Below are positions 22,527-28,515 of a stretch of 28,515 bases of DNA, piece after piece (position 1 is the stretch's first letter; every line of letters begins with the position of its first letter). Position numbers and translations under genes: made by a program. Below the pieces are notes generated by a model. The model was not told where the DNA came from and made no database searches. It saw only the letters and a program-made list of their open reading frames with translations. Source of the DNA: a virus; IMG/VR virus record IMGVR_UViG_3300009157_000040, positions 1-28,515 of that record; one strand, 5' to 3'.

Positions 22527-22775
22527 GTGGTAAAGAAGCAGGCACCGTTGAAGCTCGGAAGCAAGACCAAGACCATCACGATCAAGAAGAAGCCGTCGAA
22601 GACCTACCCCAAGACTCCTCTCAATGCCTCGCTTGAGGCCGTCCGCAGGAGTGCCGACCATCTCGAAGGTATGGGATTCACCAGAGTCCACGCGCTCGAG
22701 ACCATCGCAGCCCAGCTGCACGAGAACCTTCTTGCGCTCAAGGACTTCCACGCCAAGAAGGGTGGTGTCAAGTGA
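22527..22775 (+). CDS. Basic hypothetical protein
   Basis: 82 residues from a GTG at 22527, preceded by AAGGAGA at a six-base spacing; a longer frame from 22398 overlaps the previous gene deeply and is rejected. The N-terminus (1-30) is Lys-rich (KLGSKTKTITIKKKPSKTYP), suggesting nucleic-acid contact, and the remainder is helical (SLEAVRRSADHLEGMGF, HALETIAAQLHENLLALKDF). The stop overlaps the next GTG. No family recognised. Confidence 0.75.
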   Translation: MVKKQAPLKLGSKTKTITIKKKPSKTYPKTPLNASLEAVRRSADHLEGMGFTRVHALETIAAQLHENLLALKDFHAKKGGVK

Positions 22776-23041
22776 AGCGCCTCGCAGATTTCAAGGTCAT
22801 CAAGGACAACCGCATCGTCAAGAGGTTCTGGGTCAGGCGTGGAGATGGCCGTCGGGTCATCCTCTCGCAGGGCAAGCGGGTTCCCAAGGACTTCCCTCTC
22901 TCCCTCGAAGAACGTCGAGCCTACGTGAAGGGTGGCTCGATCGGGTGCGCCGCGCTCATGCGTAAATCGACGCGCACCCATCTCAGCCTCCGGGAGATTG
23001 TGGACCTCATCAAGAGTGCTACGGGAACGGGTGGCCTCTGA
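22772..23041 (+). CDS. Basic hypothetical protein
   Basis: 89 residues from a GTG that overlaps the previous stop. Rich in Arg and Lys (FKVIKDNRIVKRFWVRRGDG) with beta-like first half and helical end (LSLREIVDLIKSATG). One Cys near residue 59. No family recognised; it may bind nucleic acid or a host protein. Confidence 0.75.
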   Translation: MKRLADFKVIKDNRIVKRFWVRRGDGRRVILSQGKRVPKDFPLSLEERRAYVKGGSIGCAALMRKSTRTHLSLREIVDLIKSATGTGGL

Positions 23042-23232
23042 TGTTCGCTGGACTTCTCATCATCCTGCTGAGCATTGTTCAGCCGATGAACATTCCAACC
23101 GTAGAATCGCCCCGCTTGGAGGAGTGGTGCTTCTGCATCGACCCGGCAACCGATAGTGAAGTTGAGCGATGTGGTGGTGGCCTGAGCTGGGCCATCGACC
23201 TCGAGGCAAAGCACCTTTTCCTTGGAGAGTAG
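23041..23232 (+). CDS. Small secreted or membrane-anchored protein
   Basis: 63 residues. MFAGLLIILLSIVQP is a signal-like or anchor-like hydrophobic start, but with no leading Lys or Arg. It is followed by a polar part with EEWCFCIDP and a further Cys in VERCGGG (three Cys in all). The ATG overlaps the previous stop by one base. A perfect TGTTCA palindrome (23076-23092) lies inside the gene. Role unknown. Confidence 0.65.
   Translation: MFAGLLIILLSIVQPMNIPTVESPRLEEWCFCIDPATDSEVERCGGGLSWAIDLEAKHLFLGE
23076..23092. repeat. TGTTCA-GCCGA-TGAACA palindrome
   Basis: Perfect copy of the 17-bp palindrome, inside a short early gene on the plus strand. The flanks ATT...ATT are also near-symmetrical. 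Confidence 0.75.
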
Positions 23233-23236
23233 TAAG

Positions 23237-23548
23237 ATGACACAGAAGGTCAAGATCAGCAATCCCAACTCAGTGCGTGGCATGATGGTCGCGGAGTTGG
23301 TTCAGCACCCGAAGCTCTATCACGTCGTGGCTCACAACGCCGAGTTCACTGAGTTCTACCACGTAGGCTCAGGCACCCTCCACCGCTTCTATGAGAAGCT
23401 CGGGCCGTGGCACAAGTGGAACCCACGCACTCGCCGCTACGAACCTCAGGTAGCACCGAATGTGTGGACCAAGGCTAATGAGCATCAGGCTGAGGGTCGC
23501 TTCGTTCGCTTCGAGGACCAAGGCAATGGTCGTTTGGAGCGCATCTAA
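23237..23548 (+). CDS. Hypothetical early protein
   Basis: 103 residues from ATG 23237 (GGAG about nine bases upstream); a TTG five codons earlier is the alternative start. Aromatic-rich, with MMVAELVQHPKLYHVVAHNA, FTEFYHVGSGTLHRFYEKLG and HKWNPRTRRYEPQ. His and Tyr are abundant but with no metal pattern I trust. The next gene overlaps its stop as TAATG. No family recognised. Confidence 0.75.
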   Translation: MTQKVKISNPNSVRGMMVAELVQHPKLYHVVAHNAEFTEFYHVGSGTLHRFYEKLGPWHKWNPRTRRYEPQVAPNVWTKANEHQAEGRFVRFEDQGNGRLERI

Positions 23549-23814
23549 TGATGCTCACGAGGAGTAATTCTCACGGCCTCACGTATTGCCTATTCGGTCA
23601 AGTGGACAACAGCACGAAGATTGTTCACAAAGGCAAGAGCATCACGGTGGCGCACCACATCGACAAGATGAACATGGCCTGGTTCCAGTGGACGATGGGT
23701 GGCAAGTTCATCCAAGAGGCTTTCGACTTCCTCACCCGCGATGAACGGGAGTTCCTCAAGACTGGCATCACGCCTGCAGAGTGGCAGGAGATATTTGCTG
23801 AGAGACCCTCTTAG
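23548..23814 (+). CDS. Hypothetical early protein
   Basis: 88 residues, mixed fold: TYCLFGQVDNSTKIVHKGKS then KMNMAWFQWTMGGKFIQEAF and a helical, acidic end (LTRDEREFLKTG, AEWQEIFAERP). The ATG is coupled to the previous stop. No membrane segment or zinc motif. Function unknown. Confidence 0.75.
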   Translation: MMLTRSNSHGLTYCLFGQVDNSTKIVHKGKSITVAHHIDKMNMAWFQWTMGGKFIQEAFDFLTRDEREFLKTGITPAEWQEIFAERPS

Positions 23815-23825
23815 CATCAAGCTCG

Positions 23826-23891
23826 ACTGGGCGAGCCTAAACAGCCGTTAAGCCCAGTGCGTTCTTCAGGTGTGCAAGTAAAGCCTGAAGA
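23826..23891 (+). other. Two hairpins in a leader before a strong ribosome site
   Basis: ACTGGGC (23826-23832) pairs with GCCCAGT (23852-23858), and TCTTCAGG (23863-23870) pairs with CCTGAAGA (23884-23891). Ten bases later, AAGGAGGTGATT (23899-23910) is an unusually complete match to the 16S tail. Possible RNA switch or stability element; no T-run is present. Confidence 0.5.
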
Positions 23892-23913
23892 GGTCGGAAA
23901 GGAGGTGATTAAG

Positions 23914-24171
23914 ATGACTGTTCAAGAGTTTGACGCATTGTGTCGCAAGGACTCGTTCAAGGCCGGAGCCATGTGGCCCAAGTGCAAGGCGTGCGGCCAC
24001 ATCGTGCAAGAGCATGACAATCGAGGTTGTGGAGCGCGCATGACGGGCCAGTGCCCCGAGTGCAGCACGCATGTCAACAACGCTCGATGCCGTTGCAAGG
24101 CATACGACGGGCCGCAGACGATCGAGGAGATGTTGGAGATGCACAATGCTCAAGTGTCCGAAGTGCGGTAA
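23914..24171 (+). CDS. Cys-rich zinc-binding protein
   Basis: 85 residues from ATG 23914, chosen because AAGGAGGTGATT lies just upstream; 19 residues earlier there is another start but without such a site. Cys pairs CKAC (near 27-30), GCGAR, CPEC (near 50-53) and CRCKAY (near 62-64) suggest two structural zinc sites. The C-terminus (IEEMLEMHNAQVSEVR) is helical. It is followed by a 27-residue Cys-rich ORF and lies in a cluster of zinc proteins. Likely a nucleic-acid or protein-binding early factor; no family recognised. Confidence 0.78.
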   Translation: MTVQEFDALCRKDSFKAGAMWPKCKACGHIVQEHDNRGCGARMTGQCPECSTHVNNARCRCKAYDGPQTIEEMLEMHNAQVSEVR

Positions 24172-24229
24172 GTATTTGCCGGTCTGCACATGCAAGCCGG
24201 TTAGGATTGTTCAGACGCTGAACAAATAG
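24146..24229 (+). CDS. Tiny Cys-rich ORF (27 residues)
   Basis: ATG at 24146, inside the end of the previous gene, gives MLKCPKCGKYLPVCTCKPV and ends RIVQTLNK. It carries CxxC and CxC, a minimal zinc-binding knuckle. It overlaps the previous stop and contains the TGTTCA palindrome. Upstream GGAGATGC is a usable ribosome site. It is short, so it may be noise, but the Cys pattern matches its neighbours. Confidence 0.45.
   Translation: MLKCPKCGKYLPVCTCKPVRIVQTLNK
24208..24224. repeat. TGTTCA-GACGC-TGAACA palindrome
   Basis: Perfect copy of the 17-bp palindrome, ending a few bases before the ribosome site (AGGAGGTG) of the next gene, so a bound protein could block transcription into it. Confidence 0.75.
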
Positions 24230-24240
24230 GAGGTGTGGTA

Positions 24241-25158
24241 ATGGCACAGAGGTTTTGCGAGATTTGTAACGACCCTCTCAGCCTCGATAGCACTGAGACC
24301 ATGTGTGAATCATGTCTCGAAGCCATCGAGGTCGAGGTTGGAATCATGTCGGATGCGATTAGCGCCGAGGAGAAGAAATGCGAGACACCTGCACAAAGTG
24401 TGGAGGCTTCCTCATCGAGCGCAACGCCCGACGAGACAAGCACCACGGACAAGAGCATGTCAGAGAACTCCGATGCTCCCGCTGTAACAAGCGATACGGC
24501 ATCCGAAAGCCTGGACTCTCCGACTCCGAGTTCAGAAGCTTCCCCGAGTCCGACCCCAACCGAGGAACGGGCAAAGAAGACTAATCCTTGCGAGGCCTGC
24601 GGGACTCTACAAGAGACGCTCAAGCCCTTCAAGCACCAGCACGTCAAGGAGCAGATGCTGTTGTGTGACTCGTGTCACGCGATGGAGACTGCACTCGTCA
24701 CGCACGCCGATGACCCAATGCAGGGCAAGGTTGTGCATCCTGACGAGGCAGCACGCGAAGAACTCATGACGATGGACGACACAGACCGTATCCTCTACAA
24801 CGAGGAGGTGATGCTCAGTGTCGAGTCTCCCATCGAGCAGGTCTACGCGCGCATCTCGATGCTCGAAGGTCGGCTCCAGAAGGCCAAGCTGCTCCTCAAG
24901 GCCAGCAAGACCACGCTGTTCATGCGCATCGAGCACATGAAGAAGGACGAACGCGAGGCCGAGTACAAACGGCTGAATGAGCGTGATTCTGTGCGGCGTC
25001 GAAGAACTGCTGCAACCTCGGCACCCGGTGAACCCAAGACCAAGCGGGCATCTGCACCACGCCGCACCAAGGCCGAGAGCTTCCGAGACCTCATGTCAGC
25101 TCAGGGCTTCCCGGCTGCTTGGATTGACGAACAGATCAAGAAGATGGGTCTCGAATAG
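24241..25158 (+). CDS. Zinc-finger protein with Ser/Thr/Pro linker and coiled coil
   Basis: 305 residues from the ATG at 24241 after AGGAGGTG (GTG at 24235 is the alternative). Parts: an N-terminal zinc finger (CEIC, CESC), a Ser/Thr/Pro/Glu linker of about 70 residues (about 50-115), a second zinc site CEAC...CDSC, an acidic middle, a helical segment (QVYARISMLEGRLQKAKLLL) and a basic C-terminus with RTKAESFRDLMSAQGFPAAW. The linker DNA also encodes a separate zinc-ribbon protein in another frame (24378-24584). It is either a scaffold for nucleic acid or a fusion of two zinc proteins; no family recognised. Confidence 0.72.
   Translation: MAQRFCEICNDPLSLDSTETMCESCLEAIEVEVGIMSDAISAEEKKCETPAQSVEASSSSATPDETSTTDKSMSENSDAPAVTSDTASESLDSPTPSSEASPSPTPTEERAKKTNPCEACGTLQETLKPFKHQHVKEQMLLCDSCHAMETALVTHADDPMQGKVVHPDEAAREELMTMDDTDRILYNEEVMLSVESPIEQVYARISMLEGRLQKAKLLLKASKTTLFMRIEHMKKDEREAEYKRLNERDSVRRRRTAATSAPGEPKTKRASAPRRTKAESFRDLMSAQGFPAAWIDEQIKKMGLE
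24378..24584 (+). CDS. Nested zinc-ribbon protein in a different frame
   Basis: 68 residues, ATG 24378 with GAGGAG five bases upstream. CTKCGGFLIERNARRDKHHG then LRCSRCNKRYGIRKPG forms a clear zinc ribbon with paired CxxC motifs, and the rest is Ser/Asp/Pro-rich. It lies wholly inside the Ser/Thr/Pro linker of the 305-residue gene, in another frame. My hand count gives about 69% G/C at third codon positions here against about 55% for the longer frame over the same bases, favouring this as true coding. Both products may be made (overprinting). Confidence 0.65.
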   Translation: MRDTCTKCGGFLIERNARRDKHHGQEHVRELRCSRCNKRYGIRKPGLSDSEFRSFPESDPNRGTGKED

Positions 25159-25160
25159 TC

Positions 25161-25394
25161 GTGAAGACGGAGGTCCATGAGCACGATTGGGTGGACATCG
25201 CGTTCGTTGCGAATGTGCCCACCGACAATGGTGATAGGCTTGGATACCACATCAAGGCTTGTCGTCAGTGTGGGTGGGCAGCTCCAGACCCAATGGAGAA
25301 CTATCTCATGTCGACTGACGACCACAAGTCGATGGTTGACCAAGAGCTGGAGTCGGTTGGTTTGAGGATGTGCTTCACGGGAGAAGAATCCTAA
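25161..25394 (+). CDS. Hypothetical protein with a CxxC pair
   Basis: 77 residues from a GTG at 25161, two bases after the previous stop; ribosome site weak. It contains HDWVDIAFVANVPTDNGD, then CRQCGWAAPDP and a helical acidic part (TDDHKSMVDQELESVGLR), plus one more Cys near the end. This looks like a small zinc-ribbon-like phage protein related in style to its neighbours. No named family. Confidence 0.7.
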   Translation: MKTEVHEHDWVDIAFVANVPTDNGDRLGYHIKACRQCGWAAPDPMENYLMSTDDHKSMVDQELESVGLRMCFTGEES

Positions 25395-25408
25395 AACCTC
25401 ATAGGCTA

Positions 25409-25438
25409 TTGACAACGGGAAAACGGCTATGCTATCAT
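25409..25438 (+). promoter_or_regulatory. Promoter of the SNF2-like gene
   Basis: TTGACA (25409-25414), an 18-base spacer and TATCAT (25433-25438), with TGC before the -10. It has its own operator-like palindrome (25421-25456) and lies 55 bases before the next start. Confidence 0.75.
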
Positions 25439-25456
25439 CACTTCAGGTAGCCGTTT
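25421..25456. promoter_or_regulatory. Operator-like inverted repeat spanning the -10 box
   Basis: AAACGGCTA (25421-25429) and TAGCCGTTT (25448-25456) are perfect 9-bp complements with an 18-base centre containing the -10 box. A dimeric repressor or RNA hairpin could shut off the SNF2-like gene. Confidence 0.65.
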
Positions 25457-25493
25457 ACCCACTCCCCAACAAGAAAGGCTGATTTGACATAGA

Positions 25494-27086
25494 ATGGCTA
25501 CGATACACAGAAAATGCGAGGAATGTGGCAAAGTCGCAAAGGTGCAAACCGAGATCAAGCTGGATTTCGGTCGATACACCATTTACGAGTGCGGCCACTC
25601 AGTCGTATTCAAGGGCATCGAGAACAACGAGGCTATCTACCTCAAGTCCAGAACTGGCAAGGAACTCTTTCCGTTCCAAGCCGACACAATCAAGTTCATG
25701 GAGGAGGCAGGTGGTGTCGTTCTTGTCGGTCACGAGATGGCGCTCGGCAAGACTGTGTGCGCCAGCGGATTCGTTTCACGGAATCGTGAAGACGCCCTTC
25801 CTTGCTTGACCCTTTGCAGGTCCAGCATCAAAGTCAACTGGCTGCGCGAGTTCTTGGACTGGTCGGGGTTGGTTTCCCAGATCATCGACAAGAGCATCGA
25901 GCGCCCTCACCTCGACATCTTCCCCATCACCGTCATGTCCATCGACATGTTCGCTCGTGTGTCTAACAAGACCATCACGAAGAATGGTGTCGCTGGAACT
26001 CCGAATCCTGAGTATTGGGGTGAGGACATTTGGAAGCAATACAAGACGGTCATCATCGACGAGTGCCAGAGCATCAAGAACCCCGACAGCCAGAGGTCAC
26101 AGGCCATCAAGAGGTGCTTCGCTGAAACGAAGTATCGCATCCCGATGAGCGGCACAGCTGTCAAGAACGCGGCGCACGAATATTTCCCGGTCTTGAACTG
26201 GCTGCGACCGGACATCTTCTCGTCATACGCTGGCTTCATCAACAACGAGACCATCGGACGGCGGCTCGCTAACCCGACTCGCTTTCATGACAAGACCAAG
26301 GACTTCATCATTCGCAAGACGAGGGCCGAGGTTCTTCCTGACCTCCCCAAGATCATGCGGACGTTCCGTCCAGTTCAGATGGACGATGAAGTTCTGATTC
26401 GGAAGTATCAGGAAACTGTCGACGAGTTCACCGCGTGGATGGACGAGAACGAGGATAAGATGTCGCCTGCGGGCTACACCAACCTCCTCGCGTTCTTCGC
26501 CAAGATGCGGAAGATTACAGGAGTCGCCAAGGTTCCTGCAGCAATCGACTACGTCGAGGAGTTCCTTCTGGACTGTGACCGCAAACTGGTCGTGTTCTTG
26601 CACCACAAGGACGTGGCTATGCTCCTGACCAATCGTCTCAACAAGACGATGAAGGAGATGGGGCGCGGCCCGGTCTTGAGCTTCCACTCGGGGCTGGACT
26701 CCACACAGCGCCAGATGGTCATTGACGACTTCTACAAGCCCGAGAATCGCATCATGATTGCCAGCACACTTGCTGCTGGTGAGGGCATCAATCTCCAGTG
26801 CTGCTCGGACTGCCTCATGCTGGAGCGTCAATGGAACCCGGCTAATGAGGAGCAGGCGGAAGCACGTTTCCCCCGTCCTGGACAGCTGGCCGATAAGATC
26901 AACGCAACCTACCTCTTCGCGCTCGGCACCATTGACGAGTTCCTTGGGGAGCTTGTTGAGGGCAAGCGGGTTGCGGTGAAGTCCACGCTCGACAACAGGG
27001 AGTTGAGCTGGGAGGAATCCTCACTGATGCGCGACCTCGCGGACGCCATCTGGAAGGCAGGCAACAAGCGGTGGAACTACAAATGA
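25494..27086 (+). CDS. SNF2-type DNA-dependent ATPase/helicase
   Basis: 530 residues. An N-terminal zinc-like part (C8, C11, C33) precedes two RecA-like domains. Motif I is GHEMALGKT (79-87), motif II IIDECQ (187-192), motif III SGTAVKN (219-225), motif V STLAAGEGINLQ (424-435) and motif VI QWNPANEEQAEARFPRPGQ (446-464). SNF2 enzymes usually read D-E-x-G-L-G-K-T, DEAH and QAxxRxxRxGQ; here motif I starts GHEMA, motif II is DECQ and the last arginine finger region reads ARFPRPGQ. It is a translocase that may remodel DNA-bound proteins or unwind forks. It has its own promoter and operator. ATPase lysine (K86) and motif II acids are intact, so activity is likely. Confidence 0.92.
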   Translation: MATIHRKCEECGKVAKVQTEIKLDFGRYTIYECGHSVVFKGIENNEAIYLKSRTGKELFPFQADTIKFMEEAGGVVLVGHEMALGKTVCASGFVSRNREDALPCLTLCRSSIKVNWLREFLDWSGLVSQIIDKSIERPHLDIFPITVMSIDMFARVSNKTITKNGVAGTPNPEYWGEDIWKQYKTVIIDECQSIKNPDSQRSQAIKRCFAETKYRIPMSGTAVKNAAHEYFPVLNWLRPDIFSSYAGFINNETIGRRLANPTRFHDKTKDFIIRKTRAEVLPDLPKIMRTFRPVQMDDEVLIRKYQETVDEFTAWMDENEDKMSPAGYTNLLAFFAKMRKITGVAKVPAAIDYVEEFLLDCDRKLVVFLHHKDVAMLLTNRLNKTMKEMGRGPVLSFHSGLDSTQRQMVIDDFYKPENRIMIASTLAAGEGINLQCCSDCLMLERQWNPANEEQAEARFPRPGQLADKINATYLFALGTIDEFLGELVEGKRVAVKSTLDNRELSWEESSLMRDLADAIWKAGNKRWNYK

Positions 27087-27265
27087 GCAAGAGGCTCTAC
27101 ACTGCTGGGCGTCTGCTGTCCCATTGGGGACTTGGAGGTATGCTGGCCTGTGGTGCAATGATGACGGGAGGGAAGGTCCACTCCGTCCTTGCGTTGTTCG
27201 TGATTGTATTCACAGTCGGTCAGACGATTGCTGGATTCAACAATCCCTACAGGAACAGCCAATGA
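27083..27265 (+). CDS. Small membrane protein
   Basis: 60 residues from ATG 27083, overlapping the SNF2-like stop as ATGA. Two hydrophobic stretches, WGLGGMLACGAMMTGG and VLALFVIVFTVGQTIAGF, suggest two membrane passes, with a basic N-terminus (SKRLYTAGR) and a polar tail. Role unknown; host-envelope targeting in early infection is possible. Confidence 0.7.
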   Translation: MSKRLYTAGRLLSHWGLGGMLACGAMMTGGKVHSVLALFVIVFTVGQTIAGFNNPYRNSQ

Positions 27266-27501
27266 GTCAAGCGGTCGTCAACGAACACCTTACCGCCATC
27301 ATGGCACGTAGCGGGTGCAACATCACCTACTACACAGTCAAGTGCCCGGTGTGCGGTAAGGATACCGACTTGATGCTTAGTCAAGGCCAGGACCTAAGCG
27401 ATAGGCTGGCCATTCATCTGGCCGAGCTACGTGAGTATCACGAGCCAGCACAGTGGCCGGAAGATAAGGAGGCGGACGGTGCCGATGACATTCTTCCCTA
27501 A
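27262..27501 (+). CDS. Small zinc-pair protein
   Basis: 79 residues from ATG 27262 with an ATGA overlap. Single Cys near 18, then VKCPVCGKDTDLML with one CxxC, helical LSDRLAIHLAELREYHEP and an acidic tail. A longer upstream frame overlaps the membrane protein and is rejected. Function unknown. Confidence 0.7.
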   Translation: MSQAVVNEHLTAIMARSGCNITYYTVKCPVCGKDTDLMLSQGQDLSDRLAIHLAELREYHEPAQWPEDKEADGADDILP

Positions 27502-27655
27502 CGGTGGGGCATGGTATGTCCAGACTGACAAGGGTATCTGGCGTGTAAAGGAGGGCGAGGGCAAGAGGTTTGCTCTCGTTGTCGAGCCTTTCCACAAGTT
27601 CAAGGAACCGAAGGAGGCGCACGGTGGCGGCAAGAAGAAGTCAACCCAGAATTAA
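27485..27655 (+). CDS. Small hypothetical protein
   Basis: 56 residues from ATG 27485, overlapping the previous gene by 17 bases; GGAGG lies about 14 bases upstream. MTFFPNGGAWYVQTDKGIWR and FALVVEPFHKFKEPKEA suggest a compact beta fold with a basic, Gly-rich tail (GGGKKKSTQN). No family. Confidence 0.65.
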   Translation: MTFFPNGGAWYVQTDKGIWRVKEGEGKRFALVVEPFHKFKEPKEAHGGGKKKSTQN

Positions 27656-27887
27656 GGGCGTCTGTCGGCTGTCGAAGCCGTCTGGACTCATCCCTGTCGT
27701 AGAACACGGCCTGCAGACAATCGCGCGCATCGAGAAGAAGTCTGTCTCGTGGGTGATTGCTGAGATTGTCTCGGCCTACTTCAATCTCGATTCAGCCACG
27801 GGCTTGCCAATCACGGAGCGGCTGGCTCGTGTCAATCTCATCGGCGCGACTCGTAAGCGTCGGAAGTCGAAGGCAAAGGTCAGGTAA
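27624..27887 (+). CDS. Possible ribbon-helix-helix regulator
   Basis: 87 residues from GTG 27624, with AAGGAGG seven bases before it; an upstream frame from 27570 is Ser/Arg shadow. The segment SGLIPVVEHGLQTIARIEKK then SVSWVIAEIVSAYF fits ribbon-helix-helix DNA-binding proteins. The N-terminus is basic and the C-terminus is very basic (GATRKRRKSKAKVR). It is a candidate binder of one of the operators in this window. Confidence 0.65.
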   Translation: MAARRSQPRIKGVCRLSKPSGLIPVVEHGLQTIARIEKKSVSWVIAEIVSAYFNLDSATGLPITERLARVNLIGATRKRRKSKAKVR

Positions 27888-28120
27888 TGGCCTGCTCTCG
27901 ATGCAAGCTACCGTATCCGCCGGAACTGACGACGGACATGCACGTCGTGGTCAATGGGCAGCGTGGATACATCCACGTCTGTGGCATCTGTGCTCTGGAC
28001 GTCAAGAACAACATCCACGGCACCCATGACACAGAGTTCAATGGTGAACAGGCCGAGATGATGCGACAGGATGCTATCGATTGGCGTCACCGGCATCCAA
28101 ACGCGGTGCCTCTCAAATGA
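27887..28120 (+). CDS. Small zinc-ribbon protein
   Basis: 77 residues, ATG overlapping the previous stop as TAATG. MACSRCKLPYPPEL and HVCGICALDVKNN give CxxC at both ends of a beta hairpin, a zinc-ribbon pattern. The C-terminal part is helical with HRHPNAVPLK. A GTTCA-N4-TGAAC variant lies inside it (near 28036-28049). Role unknown. Confidence 0.75.
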   Translation: MACSRCKLPYPPELTTDMHVVVNGQRGYIHVCGICALDVKNNIHGTHDTEFNGEQAEMMRQDAIDWRHRHPNAVPLK

Positions 28121-28365
28121 GTTGGCGCTTCGGGCCGTTCCACTTCGTCTACACGTCACGCGAGCAGAAGATTCGCGACACCATCAAGCACATGGTGGCC
28201 AAGTATGGCATCGTGCGAGCGCGTATGATGGTCAATGCTGAATACCAGGCGGCCATCGACCAGCTCGGAGGGGGCAGTCCTCAGGCTATCTGGTGGAACG
28301 ACGTGCGCTGGAATCTCAAGAGCTTGGTTCACTCGTTGAACTATGGGAGTAAGATAGGCCTATGA
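28117..28365 (+). CDS. Hypothetical protein
   Basis: 82 residues from ATG 28117 (ATGA overlap). Aromatic start MSWRFGPFHFVYTSREQKIR, helical IKHMVAKYGIVRARMMVNAE, then WWNDVRWNLKSLVHSLNYG. No Cys. The last codons contain the TGTTCA-type palindrome at 28326-28342. Function unknown. Confidence 0.7.
   Translation: MSWRFGPFHFVYTSREQKIRDTIKHMVAKYGIVRARMMVNAEYQAAIDQLGGGSPQAIWWNDVRWNLKSLVHSLNYGSKIGL
28326..28342. repeat. GGTTCA-CTCGT-TGAACT palindrome
   Basis: Copy with two outer mismatches and an intact ten-base core, inside the end of the 82-residue gene and about 20 bases before the next start. Confidence 0.55.
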
Positions 28366-28515
28366 ACGAGAAGCTCAAGGGATACGATGTCGAAACGTTC
28401 TTCGACTACCTCGACGAATACATCGACACTCGTATCGCCATGACCAGTCCAGACGCCGACGTTGAGGAATCAGTCGGCCACATGAACGTGCGGAAGTGCT
28501 TCAAAGACTTCATCA
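28362..28515 (+). CDS. Partial CDS at window end
   Basis: ATG 28362 overlaps the previous stop as ATGA; the frame stays open to the end (51 residues visible, acidic: YDVETFFDYLDEYID, then TSPDADVEESVGHM). Cut by the window. No function can be assigned. Confidence 0.7.
   Translation, partial: MNEKLKGYDVETFFDYLDEYIDTRIAMTSPDADVEESVGHMNVRKCFKDFI

Overview
The window looks like part of the genome of a tailed, probably short-tailed (podovirus-like), double-stranded DNA phage that infects a bacterium using sigma70-type promoters and strong Shine-Dalgarno sites. It has a large terminase, a long P22-like portal, an acidic scaffold-like protein, a major capsid protein, an adaptor-like protein, a nozzle/stabilisation-like protein and tail-fibre-like genes. 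No tape measure or sheath gene is seen. No integrase, polymerase or tRNA gene was recognised. Both window ends cut through genes, so this is a fragment.

The layout is divergent. From about 20.1 kb down to position 1 a single minus-strand late operon runs with almost no gaps; many junctions are TAATG or ATGA overlaps. Its order is a putative small terminase, cold-shock protein, Tad2-like (DUF2829) anti-Thoeris protein, a 50-residue DUF6496-like gene, two low-complexity proteins, a hypothetical protein, TerL, a small coiled-coil protein, portal, scaffold, capsid, connector genes, tail and fibre genes. It ends in an unusual cassette: a protein with about 42 His-x-Asp repeats, an 85-residue protein and a radical SAM/SPASM enzyme. 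From 20.6 kb rightward the plus strand carries short early-type genes, many with zinc-binding Cys pairs, two possible ribbon-helix-helix proteins and a SNF2-type ATPase.

The region 20103-20625 is a divergent control region. It has two near-consensus minus-strand promoters, a third weaker one, and a plus-strand promoter, interspersed with short palindromes. A second non-coding stretch (21435-22314) begins with a textbook terminator. It then holds a 30-bp-arm inverted repeat and two mirror-image arrays of six exact 11-bp iterons around an AT-rich core, which I interpret as a candidate replication origin. A 17-bp palindrome, TGTTCA-N5-TGAACA, recurs through the window far more often than chance allows and may be a dispersed operator.

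The most likely undescribed system is the HxD-repeat protein with its radical SAM/SPASM neighbour. I propose that the enzyme post-translationally modifies a repeat-rich, fibre-associated virion protein. The enzyme itself carries four HxD motifs at its C-terminus, encoded by DNA closely matching part of the repeat gene. The modification chemistry and the virion location are inference.
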